Source: Silvibacterium bohemicum
GTDB taxonomy: Bacteria; Acidobacteriota; Terriglobia; Terriglobales; Acidobacteriaceae
DNA: 64,000 nucleotides
Assembly: GCF_001006305.1 (NCBI RefSeq)
Contig: NZ_LBHJ01000020.1
Coordinates: 248,001-312,000, forward strand
Reading direction: 5' to 3'
Shown here: positions 32,880 through 42,174 of the stretch, one piece after another
How positions within the stretch are numbered: the stretch's first letter is position 1
How the letters are laid out: each line of letters opens with the position of its first letter
Position numbers and translations under genes: made by a program
Notes under the pieces: generated by a model
What the model was told of the DNA's origin: nothing
The model's database searches: none
Seen by the model: the letters and a program-made list of their open reading frames with translations, nothing else

Positions 32880-34331
32880 ATGGCGACTACACCCACCGTT
32901 CCTAACGGGCAGACGATTGAAACCGATATCCCGCGGCGTCTCGACCGCTTGCCGTGGTCGCGCTGGCATCTCCGCATTCTCACGGCGCTAGGCACCTCGT
33001 GGCTCCTCGATGGCCTCGAGGTCACGCTGGTCGGGTCCCTCGCCAGCATTCTCACTACACCCCAGGGGCTTTCTCTCACCGACAAGCAGGTGACCGCCGC
33101 AGCCAGCACCTATCTCGCCGGCGCAGTCTTCGGAGCCCTCCTTTTTGGGTATCTCACTGACCGGCTCGGCCGCAAGAAGCTTTTTCTGGTCACGGTCGCG
33201 ACCTATTCACTGGCCACTCTCGCCAGTGCCTTCTCATGGAATTTTCTTTCTTTCGCCATCCTTCGCTCGCTGACCGGCGTGGGCATCGGCGGCGAATACG
33301 CTGCTATCAATTCCGCCGTCGACGAACTCATCCCCGGCCGGGTACGCGGAACGGTTGACCTCATCGTCAATGGGACATTCTGGATTGGTGGAACCGTCGG
33401 CGCGCTGGCGTCAATCTATCTGCTCAGCGGTCACGCCATCGGCGGAAATCACGGCTGGCGCTTCGCTTTCGGCATCGGTGGTGTTCTCGGAGTCGTCATC
33501 TTCCTGCTGCGCCTTTCGGTGCCGGAGAGTCCGCGATGGCTCATGCTTCGCGGGCAAGAGCAGCGTGCTGAAGAAATCGTTCATCGGATCGAAAACAAGA
33601 TCAGCGGCGGACAGCCGAACTCCCTGCCCAAGCTCGAAGGCGATCCCCTCAAGATAAAGGTGCGCGACCACACTCCGTGGCGCGATATCTTCGCCAACAT
33701 GCTCGGAGAAAATCGTCCGCGCACCTATCTCGGGCTCATCCTGATGATTGCGCAGGCGTTCTTCTTCAACGCTGTTTTCTTCAGCTATGGCCTGGTCTGC
33801 AAGACGTTCTTTCATATCCCCGACAAGCAGATCCCCCGGCATCTTCTTCCCTTTGCGATTGCCAGCTTCCTGGGCCCTCTGACCATAGGCCGCCTCTTCG
33901 ACACCGTGGGCCGCAAAAAGATGATTTCGATTACCTACTGCGCCGCGGGGATTGTATTAGCAGGCACAGCGATACCGTTCGCCACGGGCGCTGCTGGGCC
34001 TTTGACCGTCAGCATTTGTTTCAGCGTGGTCTTCTTCATCGCGTCCTCGGCAGCCAGCGCGGCCTACCTCACCGTGAGCGAGATCTTTCCGCTGGAGTTG
34101 CGCGCCTTTGCCATCGCCGTCTTCTATGCGCTCGGCACACTCGCCGGAGGTGTCGGCGCGCCGCTTTTCTTCGGAGAGCTCATTGATACCCACTCCCGGC
34201 TGGCGGTTTCACTCGGCTACGGCCTGGGCTCGATTCTCATGCTCGCCGCCGGAGTTTGCGAAGCGAAGTTTGGCATCGAGACTGCCGGAAAATCGCTGGA
34301 GTCGATTTCGAAACCACTCCAGAGCGGTTAG
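32880..34331 (+). CDS. MFS transporter, 12 transmembrane helices
   Basis: The 483-residue transporter shows the major facilitator plan. Motif A is FGYLTDRLGRKKLF between helices 2 and 3, then RSLTGVGIGGEYAAINSAVDE, a central loop of about 60 residues after helix 6, and a second motif A-like RLFDTVGRKKMI. The IGGEYAAIN signature and the ARG/PGRVRG loop are seen in metabolite:proton symporters of the aromatic acid/sugar type. It sits in the inner membrane. The flanking genes give no hint of the substrate. Similar proteins are often annotated as sugar porters or benzoate-type transporters; I cannot choose. Confidence 0.88.
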   Translation: MATTPTVPNGQTIETDIPRRLDRLPWSRWHLRILTALGTSWLLDGLEVTLVGSLASILTTPQGLSLTDKQVTAAASTYLAGAVFGALLFGYLTDRLGRKKLFLVTVATYSLATLASAFSWNFLSFAILRSLTGVGIGGEYAAINSAVDELIPGRVRGTVDLIVNGTFWIGGTVGALASIYLLSGHAIGGNHGWRFAFGIGGVLGVVIFLLRLSVPESPRWLMLRGQEQRAEEIVHRIENKISGGQPNSLPKLEGDPLKIKVRDHTPWRDIFANMLGENRPRTYLGLILMIAQAFFFNAVFFSYGLVCKTFFHIPDKQIPRHLLPFAIASFLGPLTIGRLFDTVGRKKMISITYCAAGIVLAGTAIPFATGAAGPLTVSICFSVVFFIASSAASAAYLTVSEIFPLELRAFAIAVFYALGTLAGGVGAPLFFGELIDTHSRLAVSLGYGLGSILMLAAGVCEAKFGIETAGKSLESISKPLQSG

Positions 34332-34716
34332 GGTTGCTGTGCGAAGTATCCCACCTCGATTTTGAGCATCGACTTGCAATCGGTCACATGTTCCGTCGAA
34401 TCCCGACCTGCCAGAACGCCTCAGGAACGGACATCCACTGACGCCCTACGACCGCTCGGCCTTCTGGGGAGGAACGGAGCGCGCCCAACAGGCACCCGAG
34501 TCCAGATCCAGATCGATCCGACTCATCAGAGTGCGGATACAAGCAACAGTAACGATTCTGATGAGGAAAACATTGACATTAGTGACTCGCTCGTAGAGAA
34601 CGCGTTTAGCGGAAATCCGGCGATGCGGCTTAGCTTAAGGAGCGCGTCGCCCTGGTGCAGTCAATTCAGAATCATTGCCGGACATCCAGCCCATCCGTTT
34701 GATCTAAACTTATCCT
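34332..34716. other. Non-coding spacer before apaG
   Basis: 385 bases between the MFS gene and apaG. A frame from 34362 runs through but has no family features and overlaps apaG in a shifted frame. No hairpin or RNA was recognised. TTGATC-N6-TATCCT-like sequence directly before the ATG suggests a very short leader (weak). Confidence 0.3.
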
Positions 34717-35133
34717 ATGGCAAATCGGACACCGTATATGGCAAGCACTCGAGGAATAGCAGTGAGCGTCGAGCCAACTTACCTCGAGACGAGATCATCG
34801 CCGGCCAGCTCCCAGTATTTTTGGGCTTATCGAGTGATCATCGAGAATCAGGGATCAGAAACGGTGCATCTGCTAAGCCGGCACTGGATGATCACGAATG
34901 CGCGTGGAGAATTGACCGAGGTCAAAGGACTGGGAGTTGTTGGGGAACAACCGGTCCTCAAGCCAGGAGAGAGCTTTGAATATACGAGTGGCGCGCCTCT
35001 CGATACGCCCTCGGGAATGATGGGCGGGGCTTATCAAATGCAAATTGATAACGGCGAGTGCTTTGATATTGAAATTCCGACGTTCTCGCTTGATCGTCCC
35101 AATCAACAGGTATCTCGGCAGAATTTACACTAG
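34717..35133 (+). CDS. apaG: Co2+/Mg2+ efflux protein ApaG
   Basis: The 138-residue protein is the ApaG domain. It has STRGIAVSVEPTYLETRSSPASSQYFWAYRVIIENQG, then LLSRHWMITNARGELTEVKG and VVGEQPVLKPGESFEYTSG, ending with MQIDNGECFDIEIPTFSLD. These are the conserved parts of the ApaG fold (fibronectin-like beta sandwich). Its biochemical role is debated: it was linked to cobalt/magnesium resistance and to Ap4A metabolism. The start is either the first ATG or the ATG at 34738. The gene is followed by a small membrane protein gene after 8 bases. Confidence 0.9.
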   Translation: MANRTPYMASTRGIAVSVEPTYLETRSSPASSQYFWAYRVIIENQGSETVHLLSRHWMITNARGELTEVKGLGVVGEQPVLKPGESFEYTSGAPLDTPSGMMGGAYQMQIDNGECFDIEIPTFSLDRPNQQVSRQNLH

Positions 35134-35141
35134 CCGCACTT

Positions 35142-35468
35142 GTGGTCAAAGCGATCGTCTGCTCCGTGGACGACGCTCTCGTTAACAGGTGGGCGGAACT
35201 CGGAGCGGCCATATCCGGCCTTTCGAGCGCGCGACCTGTGGCCTTGAACAGCCTGCACAAACTGGGAGCGGATGAAACGCGTGCGATGAATAACCAGTCC
35301 GCAGAGTTCCGGTCTTTGCTGCGCAAGCAGACGCTCGCGCTCGTTGGCTTCAGCGTGTGCTCCACCGGATTACTGGCTATCCTGGCGCTCGTACTCTGGC
35401 CTATAAAACAGCGGGAATTTTCAACGGCGATGGCAGCAGTGAAGAATAAAAAGCGACAGCCGCGCTAA
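35142..35468 (+). CDS. Small membrane protein of unknown function
   Basis: 108 residues from a GTG start 8 bases after apaG. The N-terminal half is a mixed helix (DALVNRWAELGAAISGL). One membrane segment (LALVGFSVCSTGLLAILALVLWP, about 67-90) is followed by a basic tail ending KNKKRQPR. No motif is recognised. It is in the same direction as apaG, so it may share a transcript. Confidence 0.5.
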   Translation: MVKAIVCSVDDALVNRWAELGAAISGLSSARPVALNSLHKLGADETRAMNNQSAEFRSLLRKQTLALVGFSVCSTGLLAILALVLWPIKQREFSTAMAAVKNKKRQPR

Positions 35469-35667
35469 GATTCTTTAGCAAAGTGTTACTGACGTGGAGG
35501 AAGCGCTGATGGCCCCTCAAAATTCCAATGTGTCCCTTAGTCATCAGTACAAATCAAGCTGGGCACACCCGAAAATCGTGCGTGCCGGATTTGATCCAAA
35601 ACTTTGGGCGCTTGAGATCAGGTCGTCGCCCTCTCCGCTCTTCTTGTTGCTATAGAGATGATATTGG

Positions 35668-36738
35668 CTACTTCTGCGAATCATCAGTGTGGGCCGGTTT
35701 GCTCTGCGATTTGCGGAATTCTTCCATTTCACGATCCGCGTCCGCGTGCTTTCCCTGTTTGCGATAGATACCAGCGAGGCCAAAATGGGCCTGCGAGGCA
35801 AGCGAAGTATCTTTTTCCAAACTTAGAAGGTGCTTCCAGGACTTTTGCGCCGTCGTATCGTCTCCGTCCATAGCCGCCGCTTTGCCCAGCTGGTAGAGGG
35901 TTTCCGGCATGTCTTGTCTCAGCTGGTCGGAATGGACGAGCGCCTCGCGCGCTTCGTGGAATTTACCCAGCTGCAGTAGAGCTTCACCAAGCCGATAAAA
36001 TGCTTCGGCGCTCCCTGATTGAATTCCAGTTTCTAGCCGGAATTGTTCTTCTGCCTTGTCCCATTGCTGCGCGCGGGCGTAGAGCTCGCCGAGTTGGAGG
36101 TGCAAGCCGGCTGTCTGCGGGCTCAGGCGCAGTGCTTCGAAGAATTCCCGTTCGGCGCCCGGGACATCGCGCAGGACGGCGTAGTCCTGCGCCATCATCT
36201 GATGAGCACGCGCGGAATCAGGGAAGCGAGCTTCGAGTTCATCAAAAATTTGTTTGGATAGCAGGCCCGAGGTTCGGCCATAGTAGTAGAGCAATTCCGG
36301 ATCATTCGGATTTTGAGCCAGAGCTTTTTCAAGAACTGCCAGGGCCTCCGGCAATTTTCCCGCTTCGAGCAGAGCGATACCGAGCGCGTCTTCGGCGTGC
36401 GCCTGTTCGAGGTGCGGAATCGCTTCCGTGGCATACCCTTGCGCCAACAGTGCGTATCCCAACAAGCGGTGGGCTCCATTCAGGCCCGGATTGAGCTCTA
36501 GGGCCCGCTTCAGGGGTGGAATGGCTGCCGAATAATCGCGTTTTTCGATGTATACCCCACCAAGATCGGCGAACGCGACTGCTAGTGTGGAATCGAGTTC
36601 GGTGGCCTTTCGAAGCTCGACGACCGCCGTATCCAATTGTCCGTTCTTTTCTGCCTCCACTCCGGCATGAAAATGCTGGAGGGCCGGCGGCACGGAGGTC
36701 TGCAGCGCGAGCAAGACTGACAGGAAAGCTCCACTCAT
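35668..36738 (-). CDS. Tetratricopeptide repeat protein
   Basis: The 356-residue protein has a short hydrophobic N-terminus (GAFLSVLLALQTSVPPALQ) and then about nine TPR units (AVVELRKATELDSTLAVAFADLGGVYIEKRDYSAAIPPLKRALELNPGLN is one pair, and repeats continue to residue 330). TPRs form a superhelix that binds peptides. It is translationally coupled to the CRTAC1 gene (ATGA overlap at 36735). In acidobacteria such pairs often accompany TonB receptors, where they may form a secreted or surface assembly (inference). The N-terminus may be an export signal or a membrane anchor. Confidence 0.85.
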   Translation of the reverse strand: MSGAFLSVLLALQTSVPPALQHFHAGVEAEKNGQLDTAVVELRKATELDSTLAVAFADLGGVYIEKRDYSAAIPPLKRALELNPGLNGAHRLLGYALLAQGYATEAIPHLEQAHAEDALGIALLEAGKLPEALAVLEKALAQNPNDPELLYYYGRTSGLLSKQIFDELEARFPDSARAHQMMAQDYAVLRDVPGAEREFFEALRLSPQTAGLHLQLGELYARAQQWDKAEEQFRLETGIQSGSAEAFYRLGEALLQLGKFHEAREALVHSDQLRQDMPETLYQLGKAAAMDGDDTTAQKSWKHLLSLEKDTSLASQAHFGLAGIYRKQGKHADADREMEEFRKSQSKPAHTDDSQK

Positions 36739-38399
36739 GACTTCTCCAGTTCGCGAACCTCGAGAAACTGATTGGTTTTTACACCCTCAAGGATCTGGTG
36801 AATGCCCGAGGGCCAGTGAATTTCCACTTTGGCCATCTCGGCTGTGCCGAGGCCAAAGTGCAGACGTTTGTCGCTGGCCGAAATGTAACTGCCAGCGGTG
36901 GTAGCGTATCGCGTCTGACCGTTGACCTGCACGCGCGCACCTAGTCCATCGCGGTTGCTGCGCGTTCCGCGCAGGGAGATGGAAAGCCAATTTCCGGATC
37001 CGCCGTGATTAAAAAGCACCAGCGGCTCTCCGCCCAGCGAAGTAACGACCACGTCCATCCAGCCATCGTTATTCAAATCGCCAAACGCTGCGCCGCGGCC
37101 TGCAATCGCTGCTGTGACCCCTGAATCGCCTCGTTCGAAGTGTCCGTTGTGATTGAGCGCCAGTAACGGCTGCTCTTTGTAATGCAGCATATGGTCGATC
37201 TGCTCTACGTTGTCCAGCACATGGCTCTGAGCGACGAACAAATCCTTCCAGCCGTCATTGTCAAAGTCCTCGAGACATGCGCCCCACCCCGAGCTTGCGG
37301 CCGAGAGCAAGCCCAGGCCCGCCTGCAGGCTGCGGTAACTGAAGGATCCGTTGCCATCGTTGTGAAAGAGCGCGTAATCCTCGCGAGGCAACACGGTGAC
37401 CAGAATGTCGGGCCGTCCGTCATTGTCGTAGTCCTGGAAGACGGTGCCCATGCCCGATAGAGGCTTGCCATCGGCGGTGAGCGCCGCGCCCGCTTCCAGA
37501 GCGCATTCGGTAAATGTCCCGTCTCCGTTATTGTGGAAGAGAAACTGGCGCATGCCGTCGTTGGAAACGAAGATGTCGGTGAATCCATCGTCATCGTAGT
37601 CCGCGAAGGCCACGCCAAGCGAGCGCCCTTTGATTGACGCAATCCCGGAACGATGGCTGACGTCTTCGAATGTGCCATCGCCGCGATTGCGATAGAGGAT
37701 ATTTGTGGTCGCCGGGAACTCGGCTGGCGGGCAATAGGTCTGCCACTCGCCCCCGCAGATCTTGCTGTGTTGCGTATCCCATTGCATGTAGCGTGTGACG
37801 AATAAATCCAAATGGCCGTCGTTGTCGTAATCAAAGAAGCCGGCGGAGCAGCTCCAACCTCCAGTCTCCACGCCGACCTTAGCGGTGACGTCAGTAAAGG
37901 TGCCATCGCCATTGTTGTGATACAGAGTATTTTTTCCGTAGTTCGTAACGTACAGGTCGGGAAAGCCATCATTGTCGTAATCGCCGACCGCCACGCCCAT
38001 GCCGTAATTGCCGTCACCTGCGTTCGCCAGACCGGCTTCCTTCGTTACGTCCGTGAAGCTTCCATCCCGATTCTGCCGGTAGAGGCGATTCCAATTCCTG
38101 GGATCTTGCCGGTCGAATGTCTCGGGTGCGTGCATGGGGTTGGCGAGCCGCCCGCTATTGACTAGAAAAATATCGAGCAATCCGTCGTTGTTGTAGTCGA
38201 GCAGCGCCACACCGCCACCCATCGTCTCGATTAGGTATTTCTGCGGTGTGGGCGAATTCACATGGCTGAAGTCCAGGCCACGCGGATGCTTCACGTCAAA
38301 CATAGACAGGGGCGCAGCCAAAGACAGAGGCATGGGCAACGCCAATCCCATGGAGGCACACGCTTCGAGAAAATGGCGTCGTGTGATCCGCTGGTTCAT
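36735..38399 (-). CDS. CRTAC1 family protein (FG-GAP/VCBS repeats with ASPIC/UnbV domain)
   Basis: The 554-residue protein has a twin-arginine-like leader ending ACASMGLALPMPLSLAAP after ITRRHFLE. About six FG-GAP/VCBS calcium-binding repeats follow, with the pattern YDNDGxxDxxVxxxG (YNNDGLLDIFLVN, YDNDGFPDLYVTN, YDNDGHLDLFVTR and others). The C-terminal ASPIC/UnbV domain carries GNWLSISLRGTRSNRDGLGARV. The repeats form a beta propeller stabilised by Ca2+. The family is frequent in acidobacteria and Planctomycetes; the function is not established. It overlaps the TPR gene by 4 bases and is separated from the TonB receptor gene by 203 bases that contain a long hairpin. Confidence 0.88.
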   Translation of the reverse strand: MNQRITRRHFLEACASMGLALPMPLSLAAPLSMFDVKHPRGLDFSHVNSPTPQKYLIETMGGGVALLDYNNDGLLDIFLVNSGRLANPMHAPETFDRQDPRNWNRLYRQNRDGSFTDVTKEAGLANAGDGNYGMGVAVGDYDNDGFPDLYVTNYGKNTLYHNNGDGTFTDVTAKVGVETGGWSCSAGFFDYDNDGHLDLFVTRYMQWDTQHSKICGGEWQTYCPPAEFPATTNILYRNRGDGTFEDVSHRSGIASIKGRSLGVAFADYDDDGFTDIFVSNDGMRQFLFHNNGDGTFTECALEAGAALTADGKPLSGMGTVFQDYDNDGRPDILVTVLPREDYALFHNDGNGSFSYRSLQAGLGLLSAASSGWGACLEDFDNDGWKDLFVAQSHVLDNVEQIDHMLHYKEQPLLALNHNGHFERGDSGVTAAIAGRGAAFGDLNNDGWMDVVVTSLGGEPLVLFNHGGSGNWLSISLRGTRSNRDGLGARVQVNGQTRYATTAGSYISASDKRLHFGLGTAEMAKVEIHWPSGIHQILEGVKTNQFLEVRELEKS

Positions 38400-38549
38400 T
38401 CGATTCTGTGCGGGCTCCCGTCAGGCAGTCGCAAGGTTAGCAGAAGTAATGCTACGTGCATAACAGGAACAACGATCTTGAATGCAGCTTCGGCGTGCAG
38501 TCGCAGGAGAGGACTTGCGATTGCCGGGGAGTTCTATCCGGATTGTTTC

Positions 38550-38592
38550 GGATCGAAGGTGGATGCCCGGATGAGGCATCCACCTTCGATCC
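38550..38592. terminator. Perfect 18-bp hairpin between the TonB receptor and CRTAC1 genes
   Basis: Arms at 38550-38567 and 38575-38592 are perfect 18-base inverted complements with a 7-base loop (CGGATGA). It begins ten bases past the receptor's stop codon and 151 bases before the CRTAC1 start. A T run follows neither arm clearly, so it may terminate or stabilise the receptor mRNA, and it resembles a REP-type unit. Confidence 0.55.
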
Positions 38593-38601
38593 ACGCACGC
38601 C

Positions 38602-41600
38602 CTAGAATATGAACTTCCCAGCGAACTGGATGAGTCTCGGATTGTTCAACTGGTTATTCGTAATTCCGAAAGTCCCGTTATTCGATGTACAACAAGCGGT
38701 ATTCGGTGGGCTAAACTGGGCGCGATTAAACGTATTGAAGAACTCCGTTCGGAACTGGAAACCGAACCTTTCGGCCGGACCGAAGTTCGTCGTCTTGACT
38801 AACGCGAGATCCCAGTTATCGATCCCAGCGCCCCGCAGCGTAGGATCCACGCGCGACTCGTTCCCGAAACCAAAGTCGCTGGGAGCTGTAAAGCAAGTCG
38901 GATTGAACCATGCAATTCCCCCAGACGCGGGTACGTGCGAGGTGCCCTTGGAGCATCCCGGCACAACATTCGGGCGCAAGACTCCGATTCCCAGACTCGC
39001 CTGTGACAGCGGTGTCGAGCCCCCAAAGCTTATCGGCAGGGGGAAGCCCTTCTGAAACGTCGTGATGCCGCCGATATTCCAGCCGGAAACCAGTTTTCCG
39101 GCAATGCCAGAAGCATCGGCCATGTACTTTTGACCGTGACCAAAGGGCAGATCATAGATATAGCTGAGCACCAGACGTTGGGACACGTCCTGAGAAGAGA
39201 GCGACCACTCTCCCTTGAGGTTATTCCAGTCTTGCACCTCTCCAACGCCGCTCTCCAACCAGGTAGTCAGGGTGTCTGAATTGGTCATGAGTTTTTCGTT
39301 GGTGTAGGCAGCCAGGAACGACGCCCCGGCGGTAAACCGCTTCGTGACTGAAAGTTGAAGCGAACTATATTCACTGGCGCAGCAGCCATCCCCGGCCAGG
39401 CTAACGCCACCATATTGAGGGTAGGGTCGGAGCAGTTGACCGGCGAGAACCGTGGAGTTTGTAGACGGGTTCAACGAGCTTACCGTGTTAATCCCCTTGA
39501 ACGGGTTGGGAACGTTTGCCAGCAAGGCGTTTCCCATAGCCAGGTCTGCATCCGGAATCTGGTCAATTTGAGTCGCAGTCGGATTCGGCAAATGCGTGCC
39601 CTTCGAGCCTGCATACGCGATATCGACGAAGATCCCTCCCGGAAACTCCCTCTGAATGTCCAGGTTAAATTGCTGGACGTACGCTGGCTTGTACGTGGTG
39701 TAGGGAGCTACCGTGATGTTTTGGCCGGCATCGAACGCCGAAACATTACCTCTGCCCAGTGGAGTCACGACATTCGCACCGAAGGGTCCGTTGGTCGGGC
39801 AATTCAGCGTTCCTGAAGGAGCGCCCGCCGTGAACGCACAGTTGGTTGCTGTCAGTGTGCTGTTGGGAGTGATGCCGCCGTTCGAGGTTGCAACCCATAG
39901 CGTAGAGGCTAGGTTGATCGCATCATTGCTCGGGTTTAGATTGAAAAATATCCAGTTGGGGATGAAAAATATCCCGTAACCGGAGCGGATAACAGTCTTC
40001 CGATCGATGGAATAAGCAACTCCAATACGAGGCATGACCTCGTACTTTGTCAGCGGTATGTTGCCCCGGGTCGTATTTACGCCATTACCGACGAGAAATA
40101 CGTCGCCCCGGCATGCCCCGCCGTTGCAGCCGGTAACTGAAGCATTGGTCGCCCCCGGGTCCCAATAGCTTACTAAGTTATGGCGCTCGTTCCATGGTCC
40201 CTGCAAATCGTAGCGCAGGCCGTAATTTGCCGTCAGTTTCGATGTCACCCTCCAGGTATCACCGAAAAAGAAGCCTCGATAGGCTTCCTTTTGCGCCACT
40301 AAGGCGGGGATCTGCGCCTCGCCGAAATTATGGTTGAACACGGTCGATTGGTTCAGGCCATATCCCAGCAGAAAATCGGCAAAGGAAATACCGCCCGTTC
40401 CGCCGGAAACAGGATTGCTCTTTGTCCAGGTGCCGTCGAAAGCAAAGGCTCCGCTGGCGATGTTCGTCTGGGCATAGTTGTCAAAGGTCTCAATCAGTTG
40501 GCCGCCAAAAAACATGGTGTGACGTCCCTTGATCAAGGTGAGGTTGGGTGAGAGAGCCCATTGCGTGTCGTGATCTGTGATGAAGCTCTGGCCTTGCGAA
40601 CAGGTAACGGCTTCATCTTGCGGCGTGAAGCAGGGCGTGAACGGCGACCGGCCGGCGGCCGGAATTGCGGCATTGTAAGAAGCAGGCCAGCCGTACTGAG
40701 TCAGGTCAAAACTCGAGTTCGTGGGCGAACGCAAATAGTGGAAACGGCTGCCGCTAAGGTTGACGCTTAGCAACAGACTAGGCCTTATGGAATTGGTGTA
40801 GCCTACGACGGCCGCGTTGGTCTGATACGTTTCCGCGCAACGATCCTCGCAAAGCCCCGTGCCGAAGGGATCGGTGGGCAGATCCAGAAGGTTGAAGAAG
40901 TTATAACGGGTAAAAATGTGCTGCGCCGATGTGAGATTTTGATCCACACGAGCGACGTACTGATTGGTGTTTCCGCCCGAGGGCGCGGCCGAAGTGAAAT
41001 TATTGTTTTCGGCGCTGTTGGTCGGCATCGGAAGGTATTTAAGTTCAACCAGCGCCGCCGGGTTAATTGACCCCATAGGGATTGTGTTATTCGCGAATTG
41101 CGTACGGCCGCAATTTGCGGCCGTGGAGTCTCCGACACACGCCGCGCTCACGCTCAACGGATCGTAAATTGGAGTGTCCGTGGGAAATACGCCGCTCCTC
41201 TCTCCAACCGTGGGCACGGTGGTAGTAACAACCGAGGATGCCCGCTGCCGGTATCCATCATAGGCAAAAAAGAAAAACGTTTTATCTTTGTAAATCGGAC
41301 CGCCAAAGGTGCCGCCGAACTGATTCTGCACATAGGGAGGATTCGTCGTCACAAAATGCGGCGTGGAATTCAAGACCTTGTTGCGGAGATATTCATAAGC
41401 TAAGCCGTGGAATTGGTTCGTTCCTCCCTTCGTGCTCAGGTTGACGATGCCGCCGGAGAACCTGCCCCATTCCGGGCCGAGGTTGTTGTACTGCACCTTG
41501 AATTCAGATATGGCATCCTGGTCGGGAATCAGAATTGGCAGGTTGATGTAACCAATGTTCACCGGCTGCCCGTCGATGTATTCCGCGCTCTCATTGCCGA

Positions 41601-42174
41601 ACGAGCCACCCACCTGATAGTTGCCCCAGCTGAACGGATTCTGGCCTACCTGCGAACCGCCCGCGCCACCCTGCGCGATCGCGGCGGGAGAAAGGGTAAT
41701 GAGGTTGAAAACGTTGCGGCCATTCAAAGGAGTTTCGTTGGTCTTGCGTTCGTCGATGACTTGACCAAGGGACGCATTATCGGTCTGCAGCAGCGGAGCC
41801 AACGCAGTGACTTCCACCGTCTGGGTCTCTGCGCCGACCTGCATGGTCGCGTCAATGCGGACGCTCTGTTGCACCTGCAAGTCAAAGGTGTCCCGCTTGA
41901 AGCGCTTGAAGCCGGTCTTATCCACCTCAACGATGTACTCGCCTGGATTCACATTGGCGAAGGTATAGAGTCCGTTTTGATCGGTGCTAAATGTCTCCTT
42001 CGCGCCCGTGGCGATGTTGGTCAGCGTAACCTGCGCGCCCGGGACAGCGGCGCCGGAAGTATCAAGCACCGTTCCTGAAATCGAACCGAAGGTGGACTGC
42101 CCGCGGGCAGTGAAGCAACCGCCGAGAAACAGGACAGTTGCGAGGATAGAAAACCAGAATTTGTGTGAAATCAC
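38602..42174 (-). CDS. Oar-like TonB-dependent receptor with N-terminal carboxypeptidase-regulatory domain
   Basis: The 1190-residue protein starts from GTG with GGGAGG upstream. A signal peptide (FSILATVLFLGGCFTARGQ) is followed by a carboxypeptidase-like regulatory domain (GSISGTVLDTSGAAVPGAQVTLTN to about 115), a plug-like region (LQTDNASLGQVIDERKTNETPLNGRNVFNLITL) and a long beta-barrel ending in FAGKFIF, with a terminal aromatic residue. Such proteins take up large substrates such as oligosaccharides. The class is widely expanded in acidobacteria. The partner CRTAC1 and TPR genes follow in the same direction. The GGC at the signal end could be a lipobox, but the barrel makes lipoprotein status unlikely. 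Confidence 0.9.
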   Translation of the reverse strand: MISHKFWFSILATVLFLGGCFTARGQSTFGSISGTVLDTSGAAVPGAQVTLTNIATGAKETFSTDQNGLYTFANVNPGEYIVEVDKTGFKRFKRDTFDLQVQQSVRIDATMQVGAETQTVEVTALAPLLQTDNASLGQVIDERKTNETPLNGRNVFNLITLSPAAIAQGGAGGSQVGQNPFSWGNYQVGGSFGNESAEYIDGQPVNIGYINLPILIPDQDAISEFKVQYNNLGPEWGRFSGGIVNLSTKGGTNQFHGLAYEYLRNKVLNSTPHFVTTNPPYVQNQFGGTFGGPIYKDKTFFFFAYDGYRQRASSVVTTTVPTVGERSGVFPTDTPIYDPLSVSAACVGDSTAANCGRTQFANNTIPMGSINPAALVELKYLPMPTNSAENNNFTSAAPSGGNTNQYVARVDQNLTSAQHIFTRYNFFNLLDLPTDPFGTGLCEDRCAETYQTNAAVVGYTNSIRPSLLLSVNLSGSRFHYLRSPTNSSFDLTQYGWPASYNAAIPAAGRSPFTPCFTPQDEAVTCSQGQSFITDHDTQWALSPNLTLIKGRHTMFFGGQLIETFDNYAQTNIASGAFAFDGTWTKSNPVSGGTGGISFADFLLGYGLNQSTVFNHNFGEAQIPALVAQKEAYRGFFFGDTWRVTSKLTANYGLRYDLQGPWNERHNLVSYWDPGATNASVTGCNGGACRGDVFLVGNGVNTTRGNIPLTKYEVMPRIGVAYSIDRKTVIRSGYGIFFIPNWIFFNLNPSNDAINLASTLWVATSNGGITPNSTLTATNCAFTAGAPSGTLNCPTNGPFGANVVTPLGRGNVSAFDAGQNITVAPYTTYKPAYVQQFNLDIQREFPGGIFVDIAYAGSKGTHLPNPTATQIDQIPDADLAMGNALLANVPNPFKGINTVSSLNPSTNSTVLAGQLLRPYPQYGGVSLAGDGCCASEYSSLQLSVTKRFTAGASFLAAYTNEKLMTNSDTLTTWLESGVGEVQDWNNLKGEWSLSSQDVSQRLVLSYIYDLPFGHGQKYMADASGIAGKLVSGWNIGGITTFQKGFPLPISFGGSTPLSQASLGIGVLRPNVVPGCSKGTSHVPASGGIAWFNPTCFTAPSDFGFGNESRVDPTLRGAGIDNWDLALVKTTNFGPAERFGFQFRTEFFNTFNRAQFSPPNTACCTSNNGTFGITNNQLNNPRLIQFAGKFIF

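Noticed and set aside
41407-42078. 223-residue plus-strand frame opposite the TonB receptor
   Set aside because: Shadow of the N-terminal plug region; no ribosome site.
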